A stretch of DNA of 64,000 nt from Pseudoscleropodium purum. Its lineage: Eukaryota > Streptophyta > Bryopsida > Hypnales > Brachytheciaceae. Both the position numbers and the translations under genes were made by a program. Positions within the stretch are counted from its first letter, which is position 1. Each line of letters starts with the position of its first letter. The notes beneath the pieces are model-generated. The model searched no databases. It saw only the letters and a list, made by a program, of their open reading frames with translations, and had not been told where the DNA came from. The stretch lies in the NCBI GenBank assembly GCA_963969395.1, contig OZ017795.1:42141063-42205062 (forward strand). The letters are read 5' to 3'. This document shows positions 45,568 through 57,704 of the stretch, piece after piece.

Positions 45568-48122
45568 TAGTAGATTTTTTTAGAAGTTAATAAAATAAAA
45601 ATTATTCATCTTATTGTAGGGAAGTGAGAATGTGATAAGGTAGAATACACACATTAGTTCCAATCCAAATTCACATTCCAAACATGCAAAAAAAGGTCCC
45701 ATTCCAAACTATTTGTATTGGAAAACAGAAAATACTAATGAAGGAAAATTTGCTCGTGTCAAAATGAGGATAACATGCATCCAAAATGGGCAAAATCTAT
45801 ACCTTAACTATTACACTATAATTAATGCACTTTGAGTTAGTCTCAAATCAATGAAAATCAGTTTTTTCTTCCAATAGGAGTATAAAGTTGGTAATGAGGT
45901 GTTATGTTAAGCATAGGTTGGTAGAAGCCTTACTATAGCTATTTTTTGATGTTGACAAGTCAAGCATGTCTCAAAACTTTTATAGGAAGCCCAAGGTAGC
46001 ACCCTTTCATAAAAAAATTTTAAATCATGTGAAGTTCTAAAATTATTTTTTCACTCTTAATGTTTTTTCTTAGTATTTTTTACCATTGATATTTATTTCT
46101 ACATTTTCTAAATAGCAATAATTATCATATTGCACTAGTCATTTTGCTTAGAATGGAATAGTTTCCTTTAGTTTGCATCTTGTGCATTATATTGATGTGT
46201 CCTTAATCCTCATGATGAGAAAATCAATTTTAATACTTATACCAAGCATTTACCTCCTAAATGACTAGGGATATTTTCCATTAGGAATAATTAGAAACAA
46301 ACATTTTTCATAACTTTGACTTTAGGAAATTGGAAATAAAAACTTGTTTTTGAACTTCAACCATTCAAAAGTGTGGTAAAGTATTATCAAAATGTGTAGA
46401 AAGAATTTCAGACCTTTGATTGGGTGGATTGAAAGATTACATCATTAAAAGTGAGAAAAAAATTCTTTCTATTTCCTCAAGATAAGGTCAACAAAATTTG
46501 AGTTTTCTTGGAGTAAAAAAATTGATTTTGATGAATTTAAGTCTCTCTACTATAGAGTTCTAAGTCTTGTTAGGTACATTCATGCAAAATTTTAGAAGCA
46601 ATTATGGAATCTAGCTTACTCTAAATCACCATGCAATGTGAGGAGATTAAGTCAATTGGCAATACACTAGACATTTTTTGATGATTTCTTGTGTAGTAAG
46701 GAATTGTATCTTTGAAACACAACCCAAAACCCAAATGGCAAAAAATTAGAGATAAGCATTTGGAATATGCAAGAGAGTTTTCAAGAACTTTGACATTAAA
46801 TTTGAAAATAAAGGTGTTTGGAGTTAGAAGAAAAATGTTATTTTCTCAAACTTGCTCAATAAGGTGTAAGTATTTTATCTCCTCCGTTAGTTAAGATGAA
46901 GCAAGAACACAAGTTACCTATTTGTTCAATGTATAAATTCCTACATTTTGGTGTCTAGGTGTTGTCAAATTGGCCTTTCAAGCAATAGACAAGTTTGTAT
47001 TGTTGATTGGTTCTAAGTATTTCAAATTTTACTTTAAGTAGTTACAATTTGCAAAAATTAGGTTCTTTAGGGTTTCAATTCAAATTCAAAGAAAAGCTTT
47101 GGTCCTTGAGATTGAATTAATTTTTGTATTTATTTCCTTTCCAAAATGTAGTAGAAAATATTGTGCCAATTCTAAAATGGTATTATACTTCTATATTTGA
47201 GTTTGTATACAAAAATTAGAAGGGGTTGAACTATATAAATTTCATCCAAGCATCTAATTCTTGATAAATAACAACTAATTGGTTTTTGGACTTCAAGGTA
47301 GATTTGAAATTTAAATTTATTTTTCTAATTGATTCTTGAATCTGTTCTTCTATTAGAAATTTTGGATGATTATTTGATATTCATTCAAAAATTAGCTAAT
47401 TTTGAGTTTAATATCATCCACATCTAGTGCTTACAATTAATACTTACTTATGTAAAATAAGTCTTTATAGTTTTGGAAAACATTGATATAATACTATCAA
47501 ATTCCAATACTAAATTTTAAAGTTTAAAGTTTGATGTATACAAGATTTACTATTCTATTGGTATGTATGCTTATTCTTGTTCAAAGTCAACTTGTTTTGT
47601 TCTTGATCTTCAAATTTTAAATGTTTGGATCATATATGTTCAAATTTTCCAAAGATTTCATTTTCCTAATTGGATATTTTTAGCTTGAATTAGAAATTTC
47701 TAAAGTTTGGGATGACTGCTTATTATTAAAACTTCCTCTAAGGTTTTCTTTTGGGTTTTCTCAAGATTTGGAGTACTTTTTGGAGGAATTATGTTTTTAA
47801 TCTTTAGTTCTTTCTAAAGTTTTTTTTTTTTAAATTTCACTCTAAATAGTGTTTTTTCATCCAAATAGCCTAATAAATGTCCAAATTTTATCTTATTCTA
47901 CTTTCTTTAGTTTCTAATTGTTTTCTAAGTGCTATGGTTTTGAAAACCCACTTATTCAAACTATAATACTTTCAATATGTATCTAAGTTTTGGTTACAAA
48001 TCCCTAAGCCTTATATGGACAAAATTATGTAACTTACTCATTTTCTAGGATTTAGAATTTCAAACACTTAAGTGAAGTTATGTGAATTCCAAAATGGTAT
48101 AGCACATGTTAAACGGACCTTC
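45568..48122. other. AT-rich non-coding stretch
   Basis: About 2.5 kb without a recognisable gene or repeat that I can pair within the window. Confidence 0.4.
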
Positions 48123-48954
48123 TTAACCCCTAAAGTTCCTTGACTATGTTTTCACCAAAAATGCTCCAAAACTACCATTTTTAGAACAAGTATAAAAAAA
48201 AAATTTTAAATTTCTGGACACATCTAACTATAGGGTCTTATATTACAATGATTTTAGAAGATGTGGAAATTTTTTTAGAAATTTCCACCATGTAGATTAC
48301 AAGATATTAGCGTTTAAATTGACAAAAAGACTTTTTTTGACCGTGCAAAAAACTAGGTAGCTGTACTTTGCAAGGTCACATTTGTATGAAAAAATGTCCA
48401 AAATGTTTGCAACTCTTTGGATTAATTCTTCAAGCCAAGTTTTCTACATGCTTAGAAATTTTCAGATCATTTGGAATTGTACAATACATAGGAAAAAAAT
48501 AGTAAGAAGAATGAATCAAAATACTAAATTGTTAATTATTTAGTTATGGAATTGGAAAATGCCAAATTCAATGGTTGTAATGTTGTAAGAAACAATCTTC
48601 ACCTAATGTTTTTATTTTTTTTTCAAAAGTATTGAAAATTAAGTTCAATAAAGAACTTCAAGGTTTATTTTGGAGTAGAGAACCCATGACCACCTGCAAA
48701 CTAAAACACCTCATAACTTTTGACTTATTGATCAAAATGGAATGATTCAAAGCTTTCTATGTACAAACTACATATTAGGCCATAACTTTTGACTCACATT
48801 TCCAAATGTCTCGAAATTTAGTGCACACAAAAGATATTCTTTATCTATATCTTCTATTAAAATTTGGGAAAAAAAATATAGAAACCTCCACTCACATGCA
48901 CTTGCCCCAAATCAATCCGTTGCCCAAAACAAAATTTGGTCCTTTAGGGGTTAA
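48123..48954 (+). mobile_element. TTAA-family element, copy 7 (best-preserved termini)
   Basis: It starts TTAACCCCTAAAGTTCC and ends GGTCCTTTAGGGGTTAA, giving a perfect 13-bp inverted terminus counting TTAA. Internal landmarks are AAGGTCACATTTGTATGAAA and TTGATCAAAATGGAATGATT. About 832 bp, non-coding. This is the reference copy for orientation and for the empty site. Confidence 0.85.
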
Positions 48955-49791
48955 AATGAATTAGAGACTTATAAAGTTTTGAATGATTGTAGGTTATTGA
49001 AACTTCTTTGATTCTAGTTTCATTCTTAGTGGTGGAAATTCAACCAAAACTTATTCAATTAACATTCAAAAATCATCCTACCCTAACTCCTTCAATTTCT
49101 TTTCTTTTTCGAAGTGTCATATGTTTATAGAAACATCTCTACATTCTCTAAAATTTGAGTTTCAATTTGTTTTATGCTGTGAAATTTACACCTAATTTTT
49201 TTTAGTAACTACTTGTTTGTCTTTTAATCCCTAAAGGTTTTTGGTGTTTTCAAGCCTAAAATTGCTTCAAAGTACTCAAATCCAAAGCAAGGCCTAAATT
49301 TTTGTCTATACTTATTCATCAACAAATCCAACCATAGGATCCTTTAGTTAACTTGTTAAAGTAAATCCTCCTAAAATTTCAAAATCTAAAAACTTACAAA
49401 TTGCAAATTCAAGTGGCTTGAATTTCAAAAAGAAGTATTTTCAACTCTTTCCAAATAGTTAGATTTCATCTTCCATCTTTTTAAACAAAAATATGTGACA
49501 AGATCGTAACTGTCTCTTTTGAGTTCATTATGACAAATTTGTCACAATGAACTTAGATCCAATTTTTTATTAACCCCTTAGGAAAATATAAATTAAATTA
49601 AATTTTTTTTTCTTGTATCCCCCCACCCCACCAGTTATAATTTTCAAGTGATGGAGGGGGTGACATTCAATATGGGATAAATCCTTGAATTACATCATAT
49701 AACTGCATCATGTATCATATCCATCTCATGTACCGTATTATATATGTATCTACACTTATACATGTACCATAAATTATATCTATCTTTTGTA

Positions 49792-49845
<54 letters not shown>

Positions 49846-50099
49846 GTGTGTGTGTGTGTGTGTGTATCTATATCCGTATCCGTGCATGTATCTACATCCA
49901 TGGGTGTTTTCAAGATCAATAGCATTTTGGGGGGAAAGATTTATTTGTTAATCACTGGCTCTCAGTTTTCCATTGGGGGGAGGGGATAAGAAATGGAAGA
50001 AACTGAGGTTTCGTCTCTTTTTGCCTCATTGTGGATCCTACAACTTGTTATTTTTTATAATACGTTGAAAAAAAAATTGGAAATACCTATAGAAAATTT
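48955..50099. other. Non-coding stretch with a microsatellite
   Basis: It contains the TA/GT microsatellite at 49794-49866 and a C-rich/G-rich patch near 49620-49660. A sequence TTAACCCCTTAGG at 49570 could be a relic TTAA-family left end. No gene is seen. Confidence 0.4.
49794..49866. repeat. (TA)n-(GT)n microsatellite
   Basis: About 24 TA units run directly into about 10 GT units. Both-strand open frames across it (YIYIYI/THTHTH) are artefacts of the repeat. Confidence 0.95.
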
Positions 50100-50119
50100 C
50101 AAACAAAAAATATTTCATA

Positions 50120-50703
50120 TTGAAGCTTAAAAAATAATAAGTAGAGAGAAATAGAATATGATTGAAAATACTAAATGGTTAAAATTTTATTTATGGAATT
50201 AAAAAATGACAATTCCAATTGTTGTGATGTTTTAATAAACAATCTACATCCAAAGTTTTTATTTTTTTTCAAAAATACTGAAAATTGAGTTAAATAAATA
50301 ACTTCAAAGTTTATCTAAGAGTAGAAATTCTATAACTACATGAAAACTAAAACTCCTCATAACTTTCATCTCATTAATCAAAATAGAATGATTCAAAGCT
50401 TCCCACTCTAACCCTAAACCTAAAGAACCAATTTCAAATTTTTTTTTTTTTTTTAAGTTTTTGATAAAGAAGTTTTTTGAGTTGCCCAAGTTGCCTACAG
50501 AACAAAGATAACCGCATATCATGCAATAACTTTTTGACTATATAGTCAAAAGTTACGAAAATTGTCAGGCCTTGGAGCTACTCCTTAAGTACATGTTTTA
50601 ATTAGTGAAAATTTCAGCACAAAATAATTAAAACTCTATTCGTAGTGAGCTACCCAAATTTGCTATGTTGCCAAAAAACGCAACTTGGTCCTTTAGGGGT
50701 TAA
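50120..50703 (+). mobile_element. TTAA-family element, copy 8 (left end lost or diverged)
   Basis: The right end CTTGGTCCTTTAGGGGTTAA is identical in form to copy 7, and internal landmarks (AATCAAAATAGAATGATTCA, GAGCTACCCAAATTTG) match. The 5' part is not alignable by eye before about 50120. Confidence 0.65.
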
Positions 50704-52085
50704 GTACTCTACTCTCTCATGGTCATTGGCCTCTTACAACATTGACTACCTCATTACACTAGGCCCTTTCACAATCACTCATCTTTTACAATATTGGTCA
50801 TTCTTACAATATTGGCCTTTCTTACTATACCAATTTTCTTCTGGATCGTAATATATGTTCTCTCATGCTAGTGGGGTCTTTCTTTGTACTAAGCCTCTTA
50901 CAATATTAGCCTTTCTTACAACAATAGACTCTCTTGCAAAACCATCCTGCTTCACAATATTGGTCCTCTCCTATACCCTTCATATATAGAATTAGTACTC
51001 TTGCATCATTGTCCTCTTTTGCTATATTTACTAGCATTTTTTTGGTAATATTAGACTCTTTTACAACTTGGATTTGTTTTAATTAACTCTAGGAGCTCTC
51101 TTTGTATCAAAACTGAGACTAAAAAATATTTTGAATGGAAAGTGGCCTTCTTAAGTGGTTGCAAAGGTAATGAGGACTATAGAAATGGAATATTAGACTA
51201 AAACAACAAAGAAAAACGTAAAAAAATAGAGAATTCAAAGTCAAATCTTTTCCATTACATATTTAAAATGAATATGGCAAAAAATATTGGAGCTTTCAAA
51301 ATCTCCAAAGTCAAAGCTTCAATATTAGGCACCTACCTAGTTACATGACAAGTTTAGTTTGCATGTATGCACCCTTCTACTACAACCTCTAGAGCTTCTT
51401 CATCTACTCTGGCATCCATTGACAACACATTATCATCCTCTATCTCATTATGCAATCCTTCATCTTACAACATTTGTTCTTGGGTATCCAATAGTTTTTG
51501 CCCTTCAAATCAAATAATCTCATACTACAACTTTGTATTTATAGAATGCATAATGTCTTGCAAAATTGAAAAATATTAGAACAATAGATTTTCCACCACA
51601 AATAATTATGAGCACACAAACAGATTTGTGCCATTTGCAAGCTTCAATAGTATTCAAGCTAGATGAATCACCACCTATACTATTGAATGGATATTTGTAT
51701 TATGTTTCTTCACCTTTGGGCTTAAAAGATTGTCAAGAGTGAAGACAAATTTTTTTGTTAAACATAATAATTTACCCATTGTGCATCATCATATTATTTT
51801 AATGAAAAGAATGAGTTGTAAATCTAGGTTTCACCCCCAATACCAAATCTTTGTTCAATTAGTTAAATATATTAGAGAGTTGCAAATTGTGCAACATGGA
51901 TTGCATTAACCTAACGGAATCAAAAATAAGTTGTTCAATTTTTTATTGAAGCAATTGCAAGGAGTTACTAGCCTTAACTTTTGCCTCAATTTGCATTACA
52001 ACCCTAAGTGATTGCTATGAAATGAATAGAAGTAGCATTACCGCAAAAGAAGAAGCAATAATATCAAGAGGGTTGTCAAAGAAGG
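50704..52085. other. Non-coding stretch with degenerate short repeats
   Basis: 50715-51075 has a loose repetition of TTACAATATTGGCC-like phrases. The rest is AT-rich without a gene; a 70-codon Ser/Thr-rich frame at 51367-51579 is not convincing. Confidence 0.4.
50715..51075 (+). repeat. Degenerate tandem repeat of TTACAATATTGGCC-like units
   Basis: Phrases such as CTTTTACAATATTGGTCATT, CTTACAATATTGGCC, CTCTTACAATATTAGCC and CTTCACAATATTGGTCC recur roughly every 25-40 bp, interspersed with CTCT-rich sequence. The period is irregular. Confidence 0.5.
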
Positions 52086-52502
52086 CCAATGGTGCTAGTA
52101 TGTGAGCATGTGAGCTTTGAGTATATATATATGTAAGTATATATACTACAACCATTATAGGTGTTAATAACATAAACACCTATAATATAGGTATTTATAT
52201 TATACTTACACTATAATCATGGGAGATATTTATAATATAAACACCTATAACATATATGTATAGTCTTGTAGACTCATGTGCTTACATTCTTAGGCTTACA
52301 TAATAGTAGCCCTTGAGGTTTATATGTTATAGGTGTCTATATTGTGGAAACTTTCTATGATTATATAGTACCTATGTTATCAATACCTATATTATGTGTT
52401 CATACTATGAACACTTTCAACGGTGATATAGTATCTACTTATAATACATATGCTCAAGGCTTGTAGGCTTGCATTTCCATGCTCACATGCTTGTGTCGTT
52501 GG
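52086..52502. mobile_element. Foldback element with ACACCTATAA motifs
   Basis: The outer arms pair (CCAATGGTGCTAGTATGTGA against CATGCTTGTGTCGTTGG, with GAGCATGTGAGC matching GCTCACATGC). The inner arms also pair through repeated AACACCTATAA/TTATAGGTGTT words. About 417 bp, non-coding, probably a palindromic MITE. The target duplication is unclear. Confidence 0.6.
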
Positions 52503-54453
52503 TTTGTAAAACTGAATAGCACCAATAGGTAGGGAGATGAAATCATGTTACTAGTTCTATGAAATTCTAAAACCCTAATTGAAATACAATGTGCTATAAA
52601 TTCTTCCTACAAACATATGTTTCTTCAAATTAAACCAAATACAAAATTGATAGAGTGACATTGACAAGAATGAATTTACAAGAGAATTGAATACCTAAAA
52701 TCCTAATTTGTAGCATTAAATTAAAAACATACTATGGTGAAGATAAGGTCCTATTTTGCAATCATCCACTTTGATAGTTTGTTCTTCCTACTTTTGGTAA
52801 TCACTTTTGATGAAGAGTGTCATTCTTTTCAATGAAGTAAGGTAGAAGTACCTAATTCAAACAAGCCCCATGTAATTGCTTTATAGACTCACCTATTGTA
52901 AACAATAATTGAATGCAATGGTCATTGAAAAATATTCTTGGTTTGTACCTTCTTATCCATTCATCTTTGTTCTTTCTTGGCCAAAACTGACCACAATAGG
53001 TGAGTCTATGAAATTGGAATGGGTCCGAGTGCAAAATCCACTTTTAAATTCAATAAATTTTCATTTTTGGAGAAATGTTTTTGAATTTTTTGACATTCTT
53101 CCACAACCTTATTTTTGCACACACTGAATTGAGTTCCTCATGACTTTTCCACATCATCCAGTCTGAAATACTTAAGTTATCCGAAATAGGTACTTCTACC
53201 TTATATGTATTCTCTATCTCTGATAACCATAAATCTACCAAGGGCAGGGAAGAAAAGAAAGAGTCCCTTCATACAAGCTGCAATTCAAAGGACATCACCC
53301 CAAACCCTCTACCAAACAACAAATTAATGGCGTTGATGAAGTGGTGAACACTGTTGTCGCTTTTACCCTACCACCCCACCCAAGCAGATGTGAACCCAAA
53401 ATATTGTGAAATAAAATAAAATAAAATGCAAACTTGAAACTTGAGACCCCAAAGATGGAATTTGACATGCCCCCCATGCAAACCAAGCTTCTACAAAAAT
53501 CTCTCTTGTAATCAAGGGAAGGGAAGGGGACCCTCCAACCAACATGCAGCAGCGTATTGGATTCAGGGTCTTTGGTACTGAAACGGCTCCGGAGTCCGGA
53601 CTTGACAAAGTCCAGGTGTGGCTCTACTCTTCTGGTACATTACAGTACGTTGAGCTTCGATGATCACATGTCTTGGTTGCTTGGTTCGTGACAGGCGACA
53701 AGTCTGCTGACAGCCACCTTCCGATGGAGTGGTTGCAGACGTAAGGCTCATTTCAATGACATGCTTTGTAGGGGATTCAATCTCTCTCTCACTTAACTTA
53801 TTCCTGTGCAAAAAGAATGGGTGGCTTTGCAGTTGCACACTTTCCCAAGTTCTTGGTTTCATTCCATTGTCCCTCTCTTCCTTGGGTCCATCAAATTCTT
53901 GAGCATCCAGTTGGCGCAACCTCACCTGTTTTCTTGGTAGATGGAAACAAAACAAAGTTCTGACATTCACTTCTGAAAAGCAACCGTATGGGCTTGGATG
54001 TTTACGGTAGGGAGTGTCTTCTCTTTTGTTCCAAAGGATGTGGATTGCTTAGCTTACTCAAAAACAATCACTGCTACCTGTATAGTACACCCTGTTTCCA
54101 ACACCATTACTAAGGTAGGTACACACAAAATCGTCCTGTGTCTAAAAGCACCACTTCATCAGATCCTCACCTTGTCTACATCTTCAAAATCAATATTGTT
54201 GAAGAAACAATTTTCAAACATATACCAAAAAAATTATGCCCTTTCACAACTCACACATATCTTATCTAAATGTCACATTTTTTGGTGCATTGGAACTTCC
54301 TTTCATTCAGCAGCAAAAGCATATGAGAATTTGGCCTATTTAATAATAGTAACCATATACAATAGAAAAAAGTGGGGCTTATGGGTGTCTTCATTGTAAT
54401 TATTCTTTGAAGGATGGAGAATTGAAAGTTGAAACTTGTTCTTGAACTTCAAC
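52503..54453. other. Mostly non-coding stretch with one unassigned open frame
   Basis: Apart from the minus-strand frame at 53563-53970 (listed separately) and a 133-codon plus-strand frame at 53998-54399 without recognisable motif, nothing stands out. Confidence 0.35.
53563..53970 (-). CDS. Unassigned 135-codon open frame
   Basis: It starts MNVRTLFCFHLPRKQVRLRQ and is basic and polar throughout, with no domain, signal peptide or membrane segment recognised. The local base composition is richer in GC than the surroundings, which alone can lengthen open frames. No splice partner is apparent. I list it because it is among the longest frames outside transposons in this half of the window, not because I believe it is a confirmed gene. 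Confidence 0.15.
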   Translation of the reverse strand: MNVRTLFCFHLPRKQVRLRQLDAQEFDGPKEERDNGMKPRTWESVQLQSHPFFLHRNKLSEREIESPTKHVIEMSLTSATTPSEGGCQQTCRLSRTKQPRHVIIEAQRTVMYQKSRATPGLCQVRTPEPFQYQRP

Positions 54454-54708
54454 CATTAGGGGAGTTTTGATGGGAATAACAACCCATTTCGGGCCTATTC
54501 CCCTCATTGTTTCCCTACAGCAAAGGAAATGGCCAGCTATCAAAAAAAATTAAAAAAAATTCTTAAAATGCAAAAAAAATTGATTTTTTTTGGAGAATGA
54601 CGTGGTAGGGTCTTGGCCACATTAGACTACAATGTAATCACTACATAAGTATAGTTCCCACAACTTGATAACTCGCAAGCATGTTATGCCCTCAAAAATC
54701 TTCTAATG
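54454..54708. mobile_element. MITE with ACATTAGAAG-type ends, copy 2
   Basis: It matches the element at 455-743: left CATTAGGGGAGTTTTGATGG, right CTCAAAAATCTTCTAATG, and shared internal blocks (CATTTCGGGC, GGGTCTTGGCCAC). The left TIR is more diverged than in copy 1. Confidence 0.7.
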
Positions 54709-54995
54709 CATTTAAAAGTGTAGTAGACCATTTGTGTTGACAATGCATGGATAAGACTTTAGCCTGTTTGAATAGTTGGATTATAAGATTATAAAGTTAG
54801 AAGCATAAGAAAAAGAAAAGAAAATCACCAAAACCTTGAGTTCTATTTTGTGGAGCAATATAATTGTCACTCTTGGACGAACGCATTATTATGTTTGGAT
54901 GATTGTATGCACTTTTAGATGAATAAATGTCCATTCATGCATCCACCTATGTAGATGAAAATGCTCCCTCCCTCTCCTGCAAGCATTGCGCATTG

Positions 54996-55226
54996 GCAAC
55001 TACACTAATGATGATAAATAGTGTTACCTACACTAATTTATTTTTAAAAGTCATAAGTTTTTACTCTTGATGAATGTTTTTACCAACTATGGGTGTAGAG
55101 TTTTCCCACTTAGAATGATACTAGGATTTATGCACTTCATACAAATATTTATGAAGAGTAAAAACTTATAGCATTTCTAAAACAGTTAGTATGGGTAACA
55201 CTATTTATCATCATTAGTGTAGTTGC
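54996..55226. mobile_element. MITE with GCAACTACACTAATG ends, copy 2 (well preserved)
   Basis: 231 bp with a perfect inverted repeat of about 33 bp (GCAACTACACTAATG...AATAGTGTTACC) and further pairing inside (CATAAGTTTTTACTC against GAGTAAAAACTTAT). It is related to 1066-1259 and, through TGATAAATAGTGTTA-like sequence, to 57069-57446. Confidence 0.8.
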
Positions 55227-57068
55227 TATCTTGGAAGAAAAAAACCCCAGTGATTCTTTGCGTGTGCGGGTGTGCTATGCCTAAATTTGCTCCCCATTTT
55301 TGCCATCAGACATGCTTCCAACTTCCATAGTCCCCTCCAGGCAATAGTGTTCTTGCAGTCCCCTCCCCCTCCCCCTCCCTGCCCATCAGATTCCCATTCA
55401 TGAACAGGAAGTGGGTACCTTGTGAGTTACGTGTGGGTGGGGTGTCCTTGTCCTCCAAGCCAGGTGAGGTGTGAGGTGTATGCGAGCTTGCCATCAGTGA
55501 GCCTGGCTCATCTAAGTTAAGATAAGATAAGTTTATGATATCCCTCACTAACAACTTAACATAACTTACCTTACCTTAAGTTGTTCTTCATTTCTTCAAT
55601 TCCTGCAGTGGCCTGGCCCACTTTTTGTAGCCCCCAAAATGTGCAGTGCAGCAGTTGTGGCCACCATTCCAGACTGAATCCCCACCATGCTTAACTTAGA
55701 ATGCTCCATTTTCAGCCCACTGACTCAGACATCAACTCAACCATTCCAGTAAGTTCAGTTCAGTTCAGTTCTAAGCTTAAGTTAAGCTTCCATTCCAAGG
55801 CCCAAGCGGAAGCAGCAACAACAGGCCTGACAGTCAGTAGACCTGTCCCAGATGGATGAAACCCTGACTGACGGCTGCTGCCGTCGGTGCTGCTGGCTGG
55901 CTGCTCTTCAGTTCAGTGTAGCCAGTTCTCCGTCCAGGCAACTGAAGCTTAAGCTAAGGTAGGAGGCTCATAAGTCGACCACTTAAGCACTGGAACTGAA
56001 TTTTGGGCAGGTGAAACTCCTCAAAATATTTTTCAGTAAATTTCTCTTGAAAGACAAGAGGAATTGGCATCTAATCCAAGTTGTTTCATAATTTTTGGAT
56101 TATTTCTAATTTAGTTATGAATTTTCAAATGAGAGATGTCATAGGTCCCTATTTATGATCCTAAGTCTTTCGTAAAGTGTTCACTGCAACTTCTAAAGAA
56201 AAATGAGAAAAGCAAGGACACTGATTGGTTCTAGCAATAATGAATAATATTTTTTCTCGATTTTTTCAAGACCAATTTAAGAACCACCTGCAATCCATTC
56301 CACTGCCATTTATAGGAGCGGTTGTAAATGCCCAAATGGAGTTCAAGCCTCCTACCTTAAGTTAACTGAAGTGAGGTGGTCTTTTCATTGCAGAGGGATG
56401 GCATTCACGTCATCAAGGCAGTGACGGCTACACTTGTGCTGGGGTGGGGGTACCTTACCTTGGTCTTCCTTTGTAACTTATTTACAAACTGTGTCCTCCT
56501 CTCCATCCCATGCAGATCCCATGTGGCTGTCTAAAGTAACTTAGACAGCCCGTCCTCTCCTCTCCATCCAAATTGAACTCCACATAAGATTAACATATTG
56601 GAAACAGCCTCAAAAGGAGAGCTCATGGCTTTCTTGTCACAAAGGCTACCTAGCTTAGCCAAGCCAAACTAATTTGATTTCAATATAAAAATGATGTCTC
56701 TACCCTTCATTTCCACAGTTGTGCATGAATGCCATCCTTACATTTTTCCATCAATCTCTCTTTATAGGGTAATTTTGAAGATGATCAAAAGACATTGATA
56801 TTAGAATGTTAAATAATTTTTGTGAAGATTGTATGTGTAAATGCTAGATGAATTTGATGAATTAATTTTTTCCAAACCAATGCAATAAATGCGTCTCTAT
56901 AAAATACAATTATATTGGTCTTTGTGCAAAGTATTATATTTTAAGGACCATTGTTACTTGAAGCTAGGTGCGAACGTACATTAAGCTTAGAACTTAGTGA
57001 CCCCAAACTAACTTATTGCTCAAGTAGAGCAATAGATGGAAATATTGGACAATAAGATTGGTACATGG
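55227..57068. other. GC-richer non-coding stretch
   Basis: 55260-56000 is noticeably richer in GC than its surroundings and repeats words such as CTTAAGTTA, CAGTTCAGTTCAGTTC and GGCTGCTG. It might be an old gene flank or promoter, but no exon can be supported. Confidence 0.35.
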
Positions 57069-57446
57069 AGCTACAGTACATTAAAATTGATAAATAGTAT
57101 TAGGTGATGATTAGTGTTGGTTCCTGTTTTTTACCCCCAACACTATTTTCCAACTTATATATATATATATATATATAGTGTTGGGCACTTAACTCCCATT
57201 GTCAAACTATAGTACATTTTTGTCAACATTTCAATTTAGTATTTTAGCAATTCAATTTAGTAGTTCAGCATTGTAGTTCAACATTTTAGTAGTTCAATTC
57301 AATAGTTCAGCAATTCACCATAGAGCTAAAATAGTGTTAGAATGGGTAAATAATGTTCTAACACTAACCTTGCAAATCACAATTAGTGTTAATGTTGATA
57401 ATTAGTGTAGCTAACACTATTTACTAATTTTAGTGTACCGCAGCTA
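57069..57446. mobile_element. MITE related to the TACACTAAT family, with internal (TA)n
   Basis: The left end AGCTACAGTACATTAAAATT pairs with the right end (AATTTTAGTGTACCGCAGCT), and GATAAATAGTATTAGGTGAT pairs with TAGTGTAGCTAACACTATTT. It contains a (TA) run at 57158-57176 and AACACT/AGTGTT words. Confidence 0.6.
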
Positions 57447-57704
57447 TAGTAAGTTAGGAAGGGCAAAATCCACCCATTGATGAGCATATTGGCTTATCTA
57501 GGGTCTCTTCCATGCTAATCAAAGCATTTTCTAACAAATTTTCAAGAAAAGAAGGGAGAAAGGGAGACGCATCCATCACAATTTGATTTCTAATTTGGAG
57601 ACTTGAGTTCAATTTAACCATATGATTTTCTAAAGCCCACAACAATAGGGTGCTATTGAAGGAAGGCTATTTGAATTGCTATTATCCCCTACAAGACCAG
57701 GTTT

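Noticed and set aside
49695..49989. Open frames encoding YIYIYI or THTHTH repeats
   Set aside because: Translation of the TA/GT microsatellite.
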